Of a stretch of 64,000 nt of DNA, positions 1-8,028 are shown one piece after another; position 1 is the first letter of the stretch; each line of letters starts with the position of its first letter. This DNA comes from Azospirillum halopraeferens DSM 3675. GTDB lineage: Bacteria > Pseudomonadota > Alphaproteobacteria > Azospirillales > Azospirillaceae. Below the pieces are notes generated by a model. The model saw only the letters and a list, made by a program, of their open reading frames with translations, did not search any database and had not been told where the DNA came from. Position numbers and translations under genes: made by a program. Location of the stretch: assembly GCF_000429625.1 (NCBI RefSeq), contig NZ_AUCF01000011.1:150609-214608 (forward strand), given 5' to 3'.

Positions 1-1
1 C

Positions 2-349
2 GACGCCACGGACCGGCAGAGCCGCGACTGGACCAACCTGCGCCGCCTCATCGGCTTCGCCTGGCCGGCCGTCGAACAGGCCCTCGCCACGGCAACCGAG
101 CCGCAGGTGCTGGTGGACTGCGGCCTGTTCGCCCGCTACGAGCTGATGGACCGTCTCCAGGTGCTGCGCGACCGCTCGGGCACGGCGGGCGGTTCGCCCG
201 GCCTGTGGCTGTTGTTGCCCCAACCCGACGCCGGCCTGCCGACCATCGCCGGCAAGGCGGTGCCCGTGATCGGCAGCACCCAGTGGGCGCGCATCCCCTC
301 CGCCTGGATCGCCAACCGGCACCGGGCCGGGACGCGGCCGGCGGCGTGA
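2..349 (+). CDS. pglW: PglW, BREX-2 serine/threonine kinase, C-terminal 115 residues only
   Basis: The open frame enters from the left edge and stops at 349. The visible tail (VLVDCGLFARYELMDRL, then GLWLLLPQP, then QWARIPSAWIANRHR) resembles the extreme C-terminus of BREX-2 PglW proteins as I recall them. Context agrees, because pglX, pglY, pglZ, brxD and brxHI follow on the same strand. PglW is the large protein kinase of the BREX-2/Pgl phage-resistance system; its kinase and other domains lie outside this window, so kinase integrity cannot be judged. The next gene starts 9 bases after the stop, which suggests co-transcription. Identification rests on a short tail plus neighbours. Confidence 0.75.
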   Translation, partial: DATDRQSRDWTNLRRLIGFAWPAVEQALATATEPQVLVDCGLFARYELMDRLQVLRDRSGTAGGSPGLWLLLPQPDAGLPTIAGKAVPVIGSTQWARIPSAWIANRHRAGTRPAA

Positions 350-358
350 GGTCACGCC

Positions 359-1141
359 ATGCTGTTGGACACGGGGCGCCTCAACGCGGTCGTGGTGGAG
401 GAGTTGCACGCGTTCGAAAGCGACTTCGACATCCAGCCGGTCCCGCGCCATCAGGAGATCCGCGCCGGCACGATCGCCTGGATCGCGCGCTTCATTCCGG
501 AGGCGATCCCCACCGACACCGGCATGGCCATCGCCGCCGCGACCGGGCGTTTCCATCGCCATCCCGAGCACCGCACCTATGGATGGTTCCGCACCCTCTA
601 CCTCGATGCCGCGCTGTTCGCCCTCACCGGGGAACAACGCTACCTGACTTACGTCCTGTCCAACATCGACCACGGATCGAGCAGCCTGCGCGAAGCGGTG
701 ATCGCTTCCCTGGGGCTGGTGGCCGACCGGCTGAAGGCTGACCATCCCGACCTGAATGGCCGCATCGCGAACAGCCTGGCCCGCGGCACCATGCACAACG
801 GCGCTCTCCTGGCCGTCTTTCTCGCCACCGACGGAACCGCGGGGTTCAAGAGGCGCCAGCTCGACGCGTGGCGCCGTCTGCCCACGCTGGCGCCGCAGGA
901 TCGCGAGCGGATCGACCGCCTGCTGGCGGGGCGGTCGTTGCCCCTGAGCCTCTTCTGCGACGAGTACGCCCGGATTCAACGTCACCTGCTGTTCCGGCTG
1001 GGGGCGCCCGACCCGGCCCGGCGGAAGGCGTCGCCGTCGTGGCCGGCCACCCCCATTGCCGTGGCGGACATCGAGGATCGCGTGTACCGCCATCCGTTGA
1101 TGGCGTCGCTGATCTTCCCCCCTTCGACCTCAAGCCGGTAG
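359..1141 (+). CDS. Hypothetical protein inside the BREX-2 locus
   Basis: A 260-residue soluble protein that I do not recognise. It shows no signal peptide, no transmembrane segment and no clear catalytic motif. The middle (about residues 75-180) looks mostly alpha-helical. It begins 9 bases after pglW and ends just before the next same-strand gene, so the three probably share a transcript. High GC and a codon pattern like the neighbouring pgl genes support it being real. It is not one of the six BREX-2 core genes, so I treat it as accessory cargo. Function is unknown. Confidence 0.6.
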   Translation: MLLDTGRLNAVVVEELHAFESDFDIQPVPRHQEIRAGTIAWIARFIPEAIPTDTGMAIAAATGRFHRHPEHRTYGWFRTLYLDAALFALTGEQRYLTYVLSNIDHGSSSLREAVIASLGLVADRLKADHPDLNGRIANSLARGTMHNGALLAVFLATDGTAGFKRRQLDAWRRLPTLAPQDRERIDRLLAGRSLPLSLFCDEYARIQRHLLFRLGAPDPARRKASPSWPATPIAVADIEDRVYRHPLMASLIFPPSTSSR

Positions 1142-1149
1142 GCACGTGC

Positions 1150-1728
1150 ATGGCACGCATCGTCGAAGGCGACATGGCGCTGTCCATCCGCTACGCCAGC
1201 TACCGCGCCCGGGAGGAATTGATCGGGTACGAGTTGCTGGTGACGATGGACGGCCGCCCGCTCGTCAATCCGGATGTTGTCGTGTGGAAGCCCGACCCGA
1301 CGAGCGGGCGCGCCTGGAACCAGCTCGCCCGCGGCGCCCTGCTGTGCGAGGGCGATCCGCCCTGCGCCATCCTCTCCCTGCTCGAGCAGGCGGTCGCCAC
1401 CAACCGGGGACAGTTCCGCTGGTTCTCCGGCGACGACGTGGAGATCGCCCTTTACCCGGACCTCGTGCTCCCCGTGGAGCCGATGGTGGGGATGAGCGAC
1501 TGGGACGCCATGAAGGCGCGCGAGGAGGCGCGGATTGCCAAGCCCGCCGGTCCCGAAGACGTCTGGGAGCTCCACCTGAACATCGGCTGGCCGCAGTTCC
1601 GCAACCGCGAGCCGGGCGGCATGCTGGTGTTCCAGATGCTCGTCCGCCGCCGTGCCGTCGAGGCGTTCGCCGCGGCCCTGCGGGACGAGTACACCATCTT
1701 CGCGGCGGCCTTCGACGTTCCGGGGTAG
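1150..1728 (+). CDS. Hypothetical protein, possible immunity-like small protein
   Basis: A 192-residue soluble protein rich in acidic and aromatic residues (for example ELHLNIGWPQFRNREPGG near residues 140-157). The open frame extends further upstream, but that part overlaps the preceding gene in another frame, so I start at the ATG at 1150; the in-frame ATG at 1174 is an alternative. It lies 8 bases after the previous gene, is read in the same direction, and is followed by the convergent Fic gene. The acidic single-domain look recalls polymorphic-toxin immunity proteins, but I recognise no family, so this is only a suggestion. Confidence 0.55.
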   Translation: MARIVEGDMALSIRYASYRAREELIGYELLVTMDGRPLVNPDVVVWKPDPTSGRAWNQLARGALLCEGDPPCAILSLLEQAVATNRGQFRWFSGDDVEIALYPDLVLPVEPMVGMSDWDAMKAREEARIAKPAGPEDVWELHLNIGWPQFRNREPGGMLVFQMLVRRRAVEAFAAALRDEYTIFAAAFDVPG

Positions 1729-1881
1729 GGCCGGACGTGATGTCGGGAATGGCGCCTTAAGCGCCGGCCGCACGCCCCGGCCTGTCGCAAAATTCAGAAC
1801 AACGCCTAGAGAGTGTCGTAATTTCAATAACAATCGATTGCGAAGGCACCGGCAACGAACCGCTCGCCGCCTCATCGCAGA

Positions 1882-3465
1882 CTACATCTGAAGCGGCGGC
1901 TTGGCGGCGTCCTCCGCCCGCCAGTAGTCCTCCGGCGCAGGGATCTCCTCGCGCCAGACGATGGCACGGGCCGCGTTCGGCATCTCCAGGCGCGCGTTCA
2001 CGCCGGCCTCGACGAAGGCGTAGGTCGAGGCCCAAAGTGCAATGGCCCGGTCGACCGACGGCGCGGCGCAGGCGGCGGTTACCTTCTGGCAGGCGGCAAG
2101 AGCCCGGACCAGGCTGGCGGGGTCGCCGTGCCGGGTGAGCGCACGCAGGCTGCCGAGATAGTCGTCGCGGTAGACGGTGGGAACGACGATGCGGGCGAGG
2201 CCCGAACCCACCAGCTCCTTGGTCATCATGATGCGGCTGATGCGGCCGTTGCCGTCGGCAAAGGGGTGGATGTCGGTGAGCATGAAGTGGATGAACGCCG
2301 CCCGGGCGAACGGATGGCTCAACCCGCCCAGTATCTCGACGGCGGCGGCCAGGGTGCCGGGCACATAGACCGGCAGCACGAAGGTCGTGTTGCCGGCGAT
2401 GTTGACGTCGGCCTTCCATTCGCCGGGCGCACATTCCGGGCGGACTGCCATCAGGTCGGCGTGGCGCGCCCTGATCTCGTCCATGAACTCGGCCGCGCGC
2501 AGGGACGAGGGCAGGCGGCCACCGAGGTTGACGAGCTGCTGGTAGGTCGCCAGCACATCGTGGCTGTCCTTCGGGCGCTGTGCCGGTCGCTCGCCTTCGA
2601 AGACGATGCGGTGGGCCTGGCGCACCGGGAAGCGGGTGCCTTCGATGTAGTTGGAGAAATACGCTTCGATGAAGGCCGCCGCGGTGCGGCTTCCCGGCGC
2701 GGTCGCGGTGTCCGGGATGCTGGGCAGCACGGTGTCCTCGAGATGTCGGCGCAAGGTCAGCAGCCGGTTCACGCACGCGCTGTCGTAGGGCTGACCGTCC
2801 GCCATCGCCCTGGCGGCGGGGTTGCTGAGCCGGGCCGTCCGCGTGCCCAGGAGCGCGCCGACGATGGCGTCGAGCCGCTCGAATTCGGCGGCGAGGCCCA
2901 ACGCCGGTGCCAGCGCGCGGGCGGCGTCGCGGATCTGGTTGAGATGCGCCTCTCTCTCCTGGGCGCAGATGCGCTCCAGCTTCTCCTCGACACCGGCCGC
3001 CCCGACGGTCCGGCCGGGCCCGCCGTCGCGGGCCCGCGACGGCGCCAGGTTTTCCAGCAGCATGCGGGCGCGCGAGGGCAGCACCAGCCCGAGCAGCGGA
3101 TGGTCGCCCTCCCGGGCCGGTGGGCCCGGCACGACGCGCAGTTCCAGGCCGGGCAGGCTGAAGGCACGGCGGCGGGTGCCGTGCGGGTCGGTGAGGAACA
3201 GGTAGCCGGTGCGCTGCCCCTCTCCCGCGGGCACCACGCTCGGCCGTGCCTCCAGGGCGCTGCGCCCCGACAGGAGGACCGGGCCGCAGAGGTGGGCGGC
3301 GATCTGGAAGGCGTTCCGGATCGCGACCTCGCCGGCCGGGTCGGTCAGATTGTCGGTGTAGACGCCGGCATGCAGCTTCCGCAGCTTTCCGGCGCTCGCC
3401 TCGCGCTGGATGCGGCGATCCTGTGCCGCGTCTCCCTGGCCGGTGAAGATGATGCGCTCCGCCAT
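1882..3465 (-). CDS. AbiEi-like domain fused to a Fic AMP-transferase domain
   Basis: A 527-residue protein. Residues about 15-150 resemble the AbiEi-family antitoxin winged-helix region (KLHAGVYTDNLTDPAGEVAIRNAF, then VLLSGRSAL). The C-terminal half is a Fic domain with the complete active-site motif HPFADGNGRISR at 400-411. An upstream SNYIEG at 271-276 fits the (S/T)xxxE(G/N) inhibitory helix of Fic proteins, so it is probably a self-restrained AMPylator. It is the only gene in this part of the island read on the minus strand, and it interrupts the pglW-to-pglX direction. It could be a phage-triggered abortive-infection module or a regulator of the BREX genes; neither is shown by sequence. 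Confidence 0.9.
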   Translation of the reverse strand: MAERIIFTGQGDAAQDRRIQREASAGKLRKLHAGVYTDNLTDPAGEVAIRNAFQIAAHLCGPVLLSGRSALEARPSVVPAGEGQRTGYLFLTDPHGTRRRAFSLPGLELRVVPGPPAREGDHPLLGLVLPSRARMLLENLAPSRARDGGPGRTVGAAGVEEKLERICAQEREAHLNQIRDAARALAPALGLAAEFERLDAIVGALLGTRTARLSNPAARAMADGQPYDSACVNRLLTLRRHLEDTVLPSIPDTATAPGSRTAAAFIEAYFSNYIEGTRFPVRQAHRIVFEGERPAQRPKDSHDVLATYQQLVNLGGRLPSSLRAAEFMDEIRARHADLMAVRPECAPGEWKADVNIAGNTTFVLPVYVPGTLAAAVEILGGLSHPFARAAFIHFMLTDIHPFADGNGRISRIMMTKELVGSGLARIVVPTVYRDDYLGSLRALTRHGDPASLVRALAACQKVTAACAAPSVDRAIALWASTYAFVEAGVNARLEMPNAARAIVWREEIPAPEDYWRAEDAAKPPLQM

Positions 3466-3546
3466 GTCGCAAGTCCCGCCCTAGCCGGGCGCCTGCCCGC
3501 GCGTTTTGTCGTCGATCCGGAGATAACGTCCGAGCTGCGTCGGAAA

Positions 3547-3589
3547 ATCCGGTATAGCAGGGCGTGCGATACAGGATGTCGAACCGGAT
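3547..3589. promoter_or_regulatory. Nested inverted repeats between the fic and pglX genes
   Basis: The 222-base divergent gap holds an outer inverted repeat (ATCCGGT at 3547-3553 with ACCGGAT at 3583-3589). Inside it is an inner near-perfect repeat (GTATAGCA at 3552-3559 with TGCGATAC at 3565-3572, one mismatch). This is a plausible operator controlling one or both divergent promoters; the cognate regulator is unknown. The AbiEi-type winged helix of the adjacent protein is one candidate. Confidence 0.35.
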
Positions 3590-3687
3590 ATCAAACCTCG
3601 GCTGAACCGGCTGCGCATCGGCGGACTCCACGGCGCGGCCCGCGTGTGTTACCCCCTTCGGCCTCGCCCCTCTCGCACCGGGTTCCC

Positions 3688-6600
3688 ATGATCGACGCCG
3701 CCACCCTGCTGAGCGACCTGAAGCGCCTGCTGCGCACGCTGGAGACCGACATCCGCGAGCGGGTCGAGGGTTCGCCCCTGGAGGAGGAACTGCGGGCGGA
3801 GTGGCAGGCGGCGCGGGACGCCAAGCGGACGGCGCAGGCCTTCACGGCGTGGCTGGACGAGGAGGTGACGCAGGCCGCCGTGCACTGGGTGCTGGGCTGC
3901 GTCTTCCTGCGCTTCGTGGAGGACAACCATCTGGTGGACCGGCCCTGGCTGTCGGGGCCCAAGGAGCGGTTGGACCTCGCCCGCGACCGCCACGATTCGT
4001 GGATCCGCGCCAACCCGACGGGGGAGGAGCGCGACTTCCTGCTGGAGTGCTTCGCCGAGGCGGCGGCGCTGCCCGGCCTGGGCGCGCTGTTCGACCGCCG
4101 CCACAACCCGCTGTGGCGGCTGCCGGTGTCGGGCGACGGGGCAATCGCGCTGCGCGGCTTCTGGCAACGCCGAGACCCGGACAGCGGCGATCTCCTGCAC
4201 GACTTCACCGACGAGGCGCTGGGCACCCGCTTTCTCGGCGACCTCTACCAGGACCTGTCGGAGGCGGCGCGCAAGCGCTTTGCCCTGCTCCAGACACCGG
4301 AGTTCGTGGAGGAGTTCATCCTCGACCGCACGCTGGACCCGGCGATCCGCGAGTTCGGCTTCCGCGCGGTGCGGCTGATCGACCCCACCTGCGGCTCTGG
4401 CCACTTCCTGCTCGGCGCCTTCCGCCGCCTGTTCGCCCTGTGGAGCCGCCACGAGCCGGGCCGCAATCCGCGCGACAGCGCGCAGAAGGCGCTGGACGCG
4501 GTGTGCGGCGTCGACGTCAACCCCTTCGCCGCCGCCATCGCCCGCTTCCGCCTACTGGTGGCGGCGCTCGCAGCCTGCGGCATCACCGGCCTGGGCGGCG
4601 CGCCGGACTTCAAGATCTCCGTGGCGGTGGGCGACAGCCTGCTGCACGGCAAGCGGTTCATGGACGTGCGCGGCTGGCAGATGTCCTTCGAGCCGCAGGG
4701 CGGGCTGGCCCATGTGTCCTTCGAGGAGGACCGGGAGGAACTGGACCGTATCCTCGGGCGGCAGTACCACGCAGTGGTGGGGAACCCGCCGTACATCACG
4801 GTGAAAGACAAGGCGGTTAGCCAAGCCATTCGCGAAAGATATTTCACCTGCCATCGCGCCTACTCCCTCGGTGTGCCGTTCACGGAGCGTTTTTTTGACC
4901 TAACCAAGGGGACTGATGACAACGGTGCGCCCGGATTTACTGGGATGATCACCGCAAATTCGTTTATGAAGCGCGAGTTCGGTAAAAAACTGATCGAGGC
5001 TTTTTTCCCTCGGGTGGATTTGACCCATATCTTGAACACGGACGGCGCCTATATTCCCGGCCACGGAACCCCGACCGTCATATTGTTGGGTCGCAACCGC
5101 GCGCCGGTGGAAAGCTCGGTGCGCGCCGCGCTGGGCATCAAGGGAGAACCGGGCACGCCCGAAGACGCGAGCCGCGGCCAAGTGTGGATGTCCATCGTCA
5201 ACCAGATCGATTCACCGGGCAGCCAGAACTCCTATATTGGCATTGTCGACTTGCCCCGTAGCAGCCTCGTCCAACACCCCTGGAGTATGGGCGGTGGCGG
5301 TGCAACGGATTTGAAGGAGTTGATTGAACGAGCCGCCAAACAGCGATTGGAAGACAGAGTCCAGGAGATTGGATTCGGTGCTGTAACCCGCGAGGACGAC
5401 GCGTATCTGGTTCCCGGCGGCGTGGCTAAACGGCTTGGGATTGATTCACGCCATATCAAACCGTTGGTTCAGGGGGAACACGTCCGCGACCATGTAATTT
5501 CTTCAGATATGGAAGCAATCTGGCCCTACGAGCCAGTCAGCCTAAAGCCCGAGATGACCGATGGCTCGCTTCGCCATTTCTGGAAGTTCAAGACATTGTT
5601 AGAACGACGAGTGGCTTACGGCAAAAGTCAAATTGATAGAGGATTGGAATGGCATGAATATTCAATGTTCTTCGATGGGAGATACAAAAACAGAAATACA
5701 ATAGCATTTTCATTTGTGGCTACCCACAATCATTTCGTTAGCACAAACGAGCAATTGATATTCATCAGAACGGCTCCAGTCATAAAGCTAAATCCGGGGA
5801 GCGGCTTGGTTGACGAGCTATCTCTTTCTGGGTTGCTGAGTTGTTCGTCCGGTTGTTTTTGGATGAAGCAGATATTCCATAATAAGGGTAGTACAGTTGA
5901 TCAAAAAGGCGCAAGGCAACGCACAGATCCTTTCGAAGATTTCTATGAGTTCACTGGAACGGGCCTACAGTCCTTTCCCCTAACCACCCCCTATCCCACC
6001 GACCTCGCTACCACGCTCGACACCCTCGCCCGCGACCTCACCGACACGCTACCCAAGGCCGTTCTCTCCCGCAGCGTGCCCACCCGCGCCGACCTCGACG
6101 CGGCGAAAGCGCGCGCGCTATCGATCCGTCGCCGCATGATCGCCATGCAGGAGGAATTGGACTGGCGTTGCTACCGGCTCTACGGCCTGCTGGAGGAGGA
6201 GGCCGAGCACCCGGAGCCCCCGGAGGTGGACCTGGGCGAGCGGGCATTCGAGATCGTCATGGCCCGCAAGATGGCCGAAGGCGAGCTTGAGACGACATGG
6301 TTCGCCCGCCACGGCTCGACGCCCATCACCGAGATCCCGGCGCACTGGCCGGCGGACTACCGCGCGCTGGTGGAGCGGCGCATCGCGCTGATCGCGGAGA
6401 ACCGCTGGATCGACCTCGTCGAGCGGCCGGAGTACAAGCGGCGCTGGCAGTGGGACGACCAGGGCTTCGACGCCGGCTGGCACGAGCGGGAGCAGGCGGC
6501 GCTGAAGGACTGGCTGCTCGACCGGCTGGAGGATAGGCGCTACTGGTCCGGCGATCCGGCCCTGACCTCGGTCGCCCGCCTCGCCGACCGGGCGCGCGGC

Positions 6601-7329
6601 GACGCCGACTTCATGGCGGTGGCGGAGCTCTACACCGGCCGGCCCGACTTCGACGCGGCGGCGCTGGTGGCCGAACTGGTGGCGGCGGAGTCCGTCCCCT
6701 TCCTGCCGGTGCTGCGCTACACCGAGGACGGAATGCGCAAGCGCCGGGAATGGGAGGCGACCTGGGACCTCCAGCGCCGCGAGGACGCCATCGACGCCCG
6801 CACCGAATTGCCCGACGGCGACCCGGACCGCCTGACGGCCGAGAGGGCCAAGGAGTTGAAGGCCCGCGAGGTCGGCGACATCCCGGTGCCGCCGAAATAC
6901 AAGAAGCCCGACTTCCGCAGCGGCGAGTTCTGGCGCCTGCGCGGCGGGCTCGACGTACCGAAGGAGCGCTTCGTCAGCTACCCTTTCGCCGAGCGCGACT
7001 CCGACGGCAGCCTCGTCGTCGCCTGGGCCGGCTACGACCACCTGCAACAGGCCACGGCACTCGCCTCCCACTTCTACGCCATGAAGGAGAACGAGGGCTG
7101 GGTGACGGAGCGTCTGGTGCCGCTGCTCGCCGGTGTGCAGGAGCTTGTGCCGTGGCTCGTGCAATGGCACAACGATTACAACCCTGACTTCGGCGTCGGG
7201 CTGGGAGACTACTATCGCGGTTTTGTGGAGGACGAGGCCCGTGCGCTGGGTCTTACCCCGGCGGACCTGCGGTCCTGGACTCCTCCCGCCAAGCCCGGCG
7301 TCCGCCGGAGCCGAAGAAGGGCATCATGA
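3688..7329 (+). CDS. pglX: PglX, BREX-2 adenine-specific DNA methyltransferase
   Basis: A 1213-residue N6-adenine methyltransferase of the BREX type. Motif I is DPTCGSGHFLL from residue 232 and the catalytic motif IV is NPPYI from residue 366, both intact. The frame stays open upstream, but that part lies antisense to the fic gene, so I start at ATG 3688. Length fits PglX, which marks host DNA and is needed for resistance. The part encoded by about 4800-5960 (residues roughly 370-760, where target recognition is expected) is visibly AT-richer, with many AAA, ATA and TTT codons, than both flanks; this is consistent with replacement of the specificity region by recombination. C-terminal residues are helical and charged. 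Confidence 0.95.
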   Translation: MIDAATLLSDLKRLLRTLETDIRERVEGSPLEEELRAEWQAARDAKRTAQAFTAWLDEEVTQAAVHWVLGCVFLRFVEDNHLVDRPWLSGPKERLDLARDRHDSWIRANPTGEERDFLLECFAEAAALPGLGALFDRRHNPLWRLPVSGDGAIALRGFWQRRDPDSGDLLHDFTDEALGTRFLGDLYQDLSEAARKRFALLQTPEFVEEFILDRTLDPAIREFGFRAVRLIDPTCGSGHFLLGAFRRLFALWSRHEPGRNPRDSAQKALDAVCGVDVNPFAAAIARFRLLVAALAACGITGLGGAPDFKISVAVGDSLLHGKRFMDVRGWQMSFEPQGGLAHVSFEEDREELDRILGRQYHAVVGNPPYITVKDKAVSQAIRERYFTCHRAYSLGVPFTERFFDLTKGTDDNGAPGFTGMITANSFMKREFGKKLIEAFFPRVDLTHILNTDGAYIPGHGTPTVILLGRNRAPVESSVRAALGIKGEPGTPEDASRGQVWMSIVNQIDSPGSQNSYIGIVDLPRSSLVQHPWSMGGGGATDLKELIERAAKQRLEDRVQEIGFGAVTREDDAYLVPGGVAKRLGIDSRHIKPLVQGEHVRDHVISSDMEAIWPYEPVSLKPEMTDGSLRHFWKFKTLLERRVAYGKSQIDRGLEWHEYSMFFDGRYKNRNTIAFSFVATHNHFVSTNEQLIFIRTAPVIKLNPGSGLVDELSLSGLLSCSSGCFWMKQIFHNKGSTVDQKGARQRTDPFEDFYEFTGTGLQSFPLTTPYPTDLATTLDTLARDLTDTLPKAVLSRSVPTRADLDAAKARALSIRRRMIAMQEELDWRCYRLYGLLEEEAEHPEPPEVDLGERAFEIVMARKMAEGELETTWFARHGSTPITEIPAHWPADYRALVERRIALIAENRWIDLVERPEYKRRWQWDDQGFDAGWHEREQAALKDWLLDRLEDRRYWSGDPALTSVARLADRARGDADFMAVAELYTGRPDFDAAALVAELVAAESVPFLPVLRYTEDGMRKRREWEATWDLQRREDAIDARTELPDGDPDRLTAERAKELKAREVGDIPVPPKYKKPDFRSGEFWRLRGGLDVPKERFVSYPFAERDSDGSLVVAWAGYDHLQQATALASHFYAMKENEGWVTERLVPLLAGVQELVPWLVQWHNDYNPDFGVGLGDYYRGFVEDEARALGLTPADLRSWTPPAKPGVRRSRRRAS

Positions 7330-7347
7330 CGGCCCTGGAGCAGCGCC

Positions 7348-8025
7348 ATGCCGAACCTTCAGATATTAGCCCCCTTGTCAGGACGGACGAACACCCCGGG
7401 AGGAACTGCCCCACGGCCCTCGCTCACTCGCCTGGAGCGTCTGGAGTCTGACGATCTTCTCGTTGTGCTCGGCGCTTTCCGAATCGAGGATCTCGACCCG
7501 ATCGTCAGGCTTCTGACGGAGAAGGAGTTCATTACCCGCGAGAAGCCGCTGAAGGACCAGGACGTCTTCAAACGGCATGCGCCGAACCACTACCACTACT
7601 TGGCCGAGATCAACGAAGAGATCCGATGGTACGGAAGTCACGACATCAAGGACGCAAAGGAGCCCAAGGCCTACCGAGAGATCGTCGCGGACCTCTGCCG
7701 ACGGGCCAAGATCGAGGTCGGCGAGGGTACGACGGTGTTCGACATGGAGCGACTCCTGCTGCGCAACCGTCTCCAGGCGGAGAAGGCGGGTGGCGCCTCG
7801 ACGGGCGAGATGGTCAAAGGCGTGGCGAAGGCTGCCGCCGGATTCGGCGCCTTGCGCATGCTGGGGGCCGCCGCCGGCCCGGTTGGGCTCGGCCTCACCG
7901 CCGCCTGGACCGTGTGGGACCTGTTCGGCCCCAACTACAAGATGACCGCACGATGCGTCGTGACCATTGCGGAGGCACGCCTGCGTCTGTGGTGTGCCGC
8001 CGTGGCCGATAAGGCGGAGGGCTGA
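7348..8025 (+). CDS. YaaW-like (DUF3944-type) protein between pglX and pglY
   Basis: A 225-residue protein. The stretch YREIVADLCRRAKIEVG, then FDMERLLLRN, then a Gly/Ala-rich segment with AAAGPVGLGLTAAW, then ARCVVTIAEARLR, follows the plan of E. coli YaaW as I remember it: a conserved middle domain, a GGPVGAALN-like glycine stretch and an IPAVLQIACLR-like tail. The glycine/alanine segment (about 155-190) could associate with a membrane. The ATG is preceded by GGAG at a suitable distance, 18 bases after pglX. It is not a BREX core gene. YaaW-type proteins have no established function to my knowledge; the position suggests a link with defence. Confidence 0.6.
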   Translation: MPNLQILAPLSGRTNTPGGTAPRPSLTRLERLESDDLLVVLGAFRIEDLDPIVRLLTEKEFITREKPLKDQDVFKRHAPNHYHYLAEINEEIRWYGSHDIKDAKEPKAYREIVADLCRRAKIEVGEGTTVFDMERLLLRNRLQAEKAGGASTGEMVKGVAKAAAGFGALRMLGAAAGPVGLGLTAAWTVWDLFGPNYKMTARCVVTIAEARLRLWCAAVADKAEG

Positions 8026-8028
8026 AGA

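Noticed and set aside
2128..3687. An upstream extension of pglX by 520 codons
   Set aside because: The extension lies antisense to the fic gene and has no homology-like features; ATG 3688 gives the normal PglX N-terminus.
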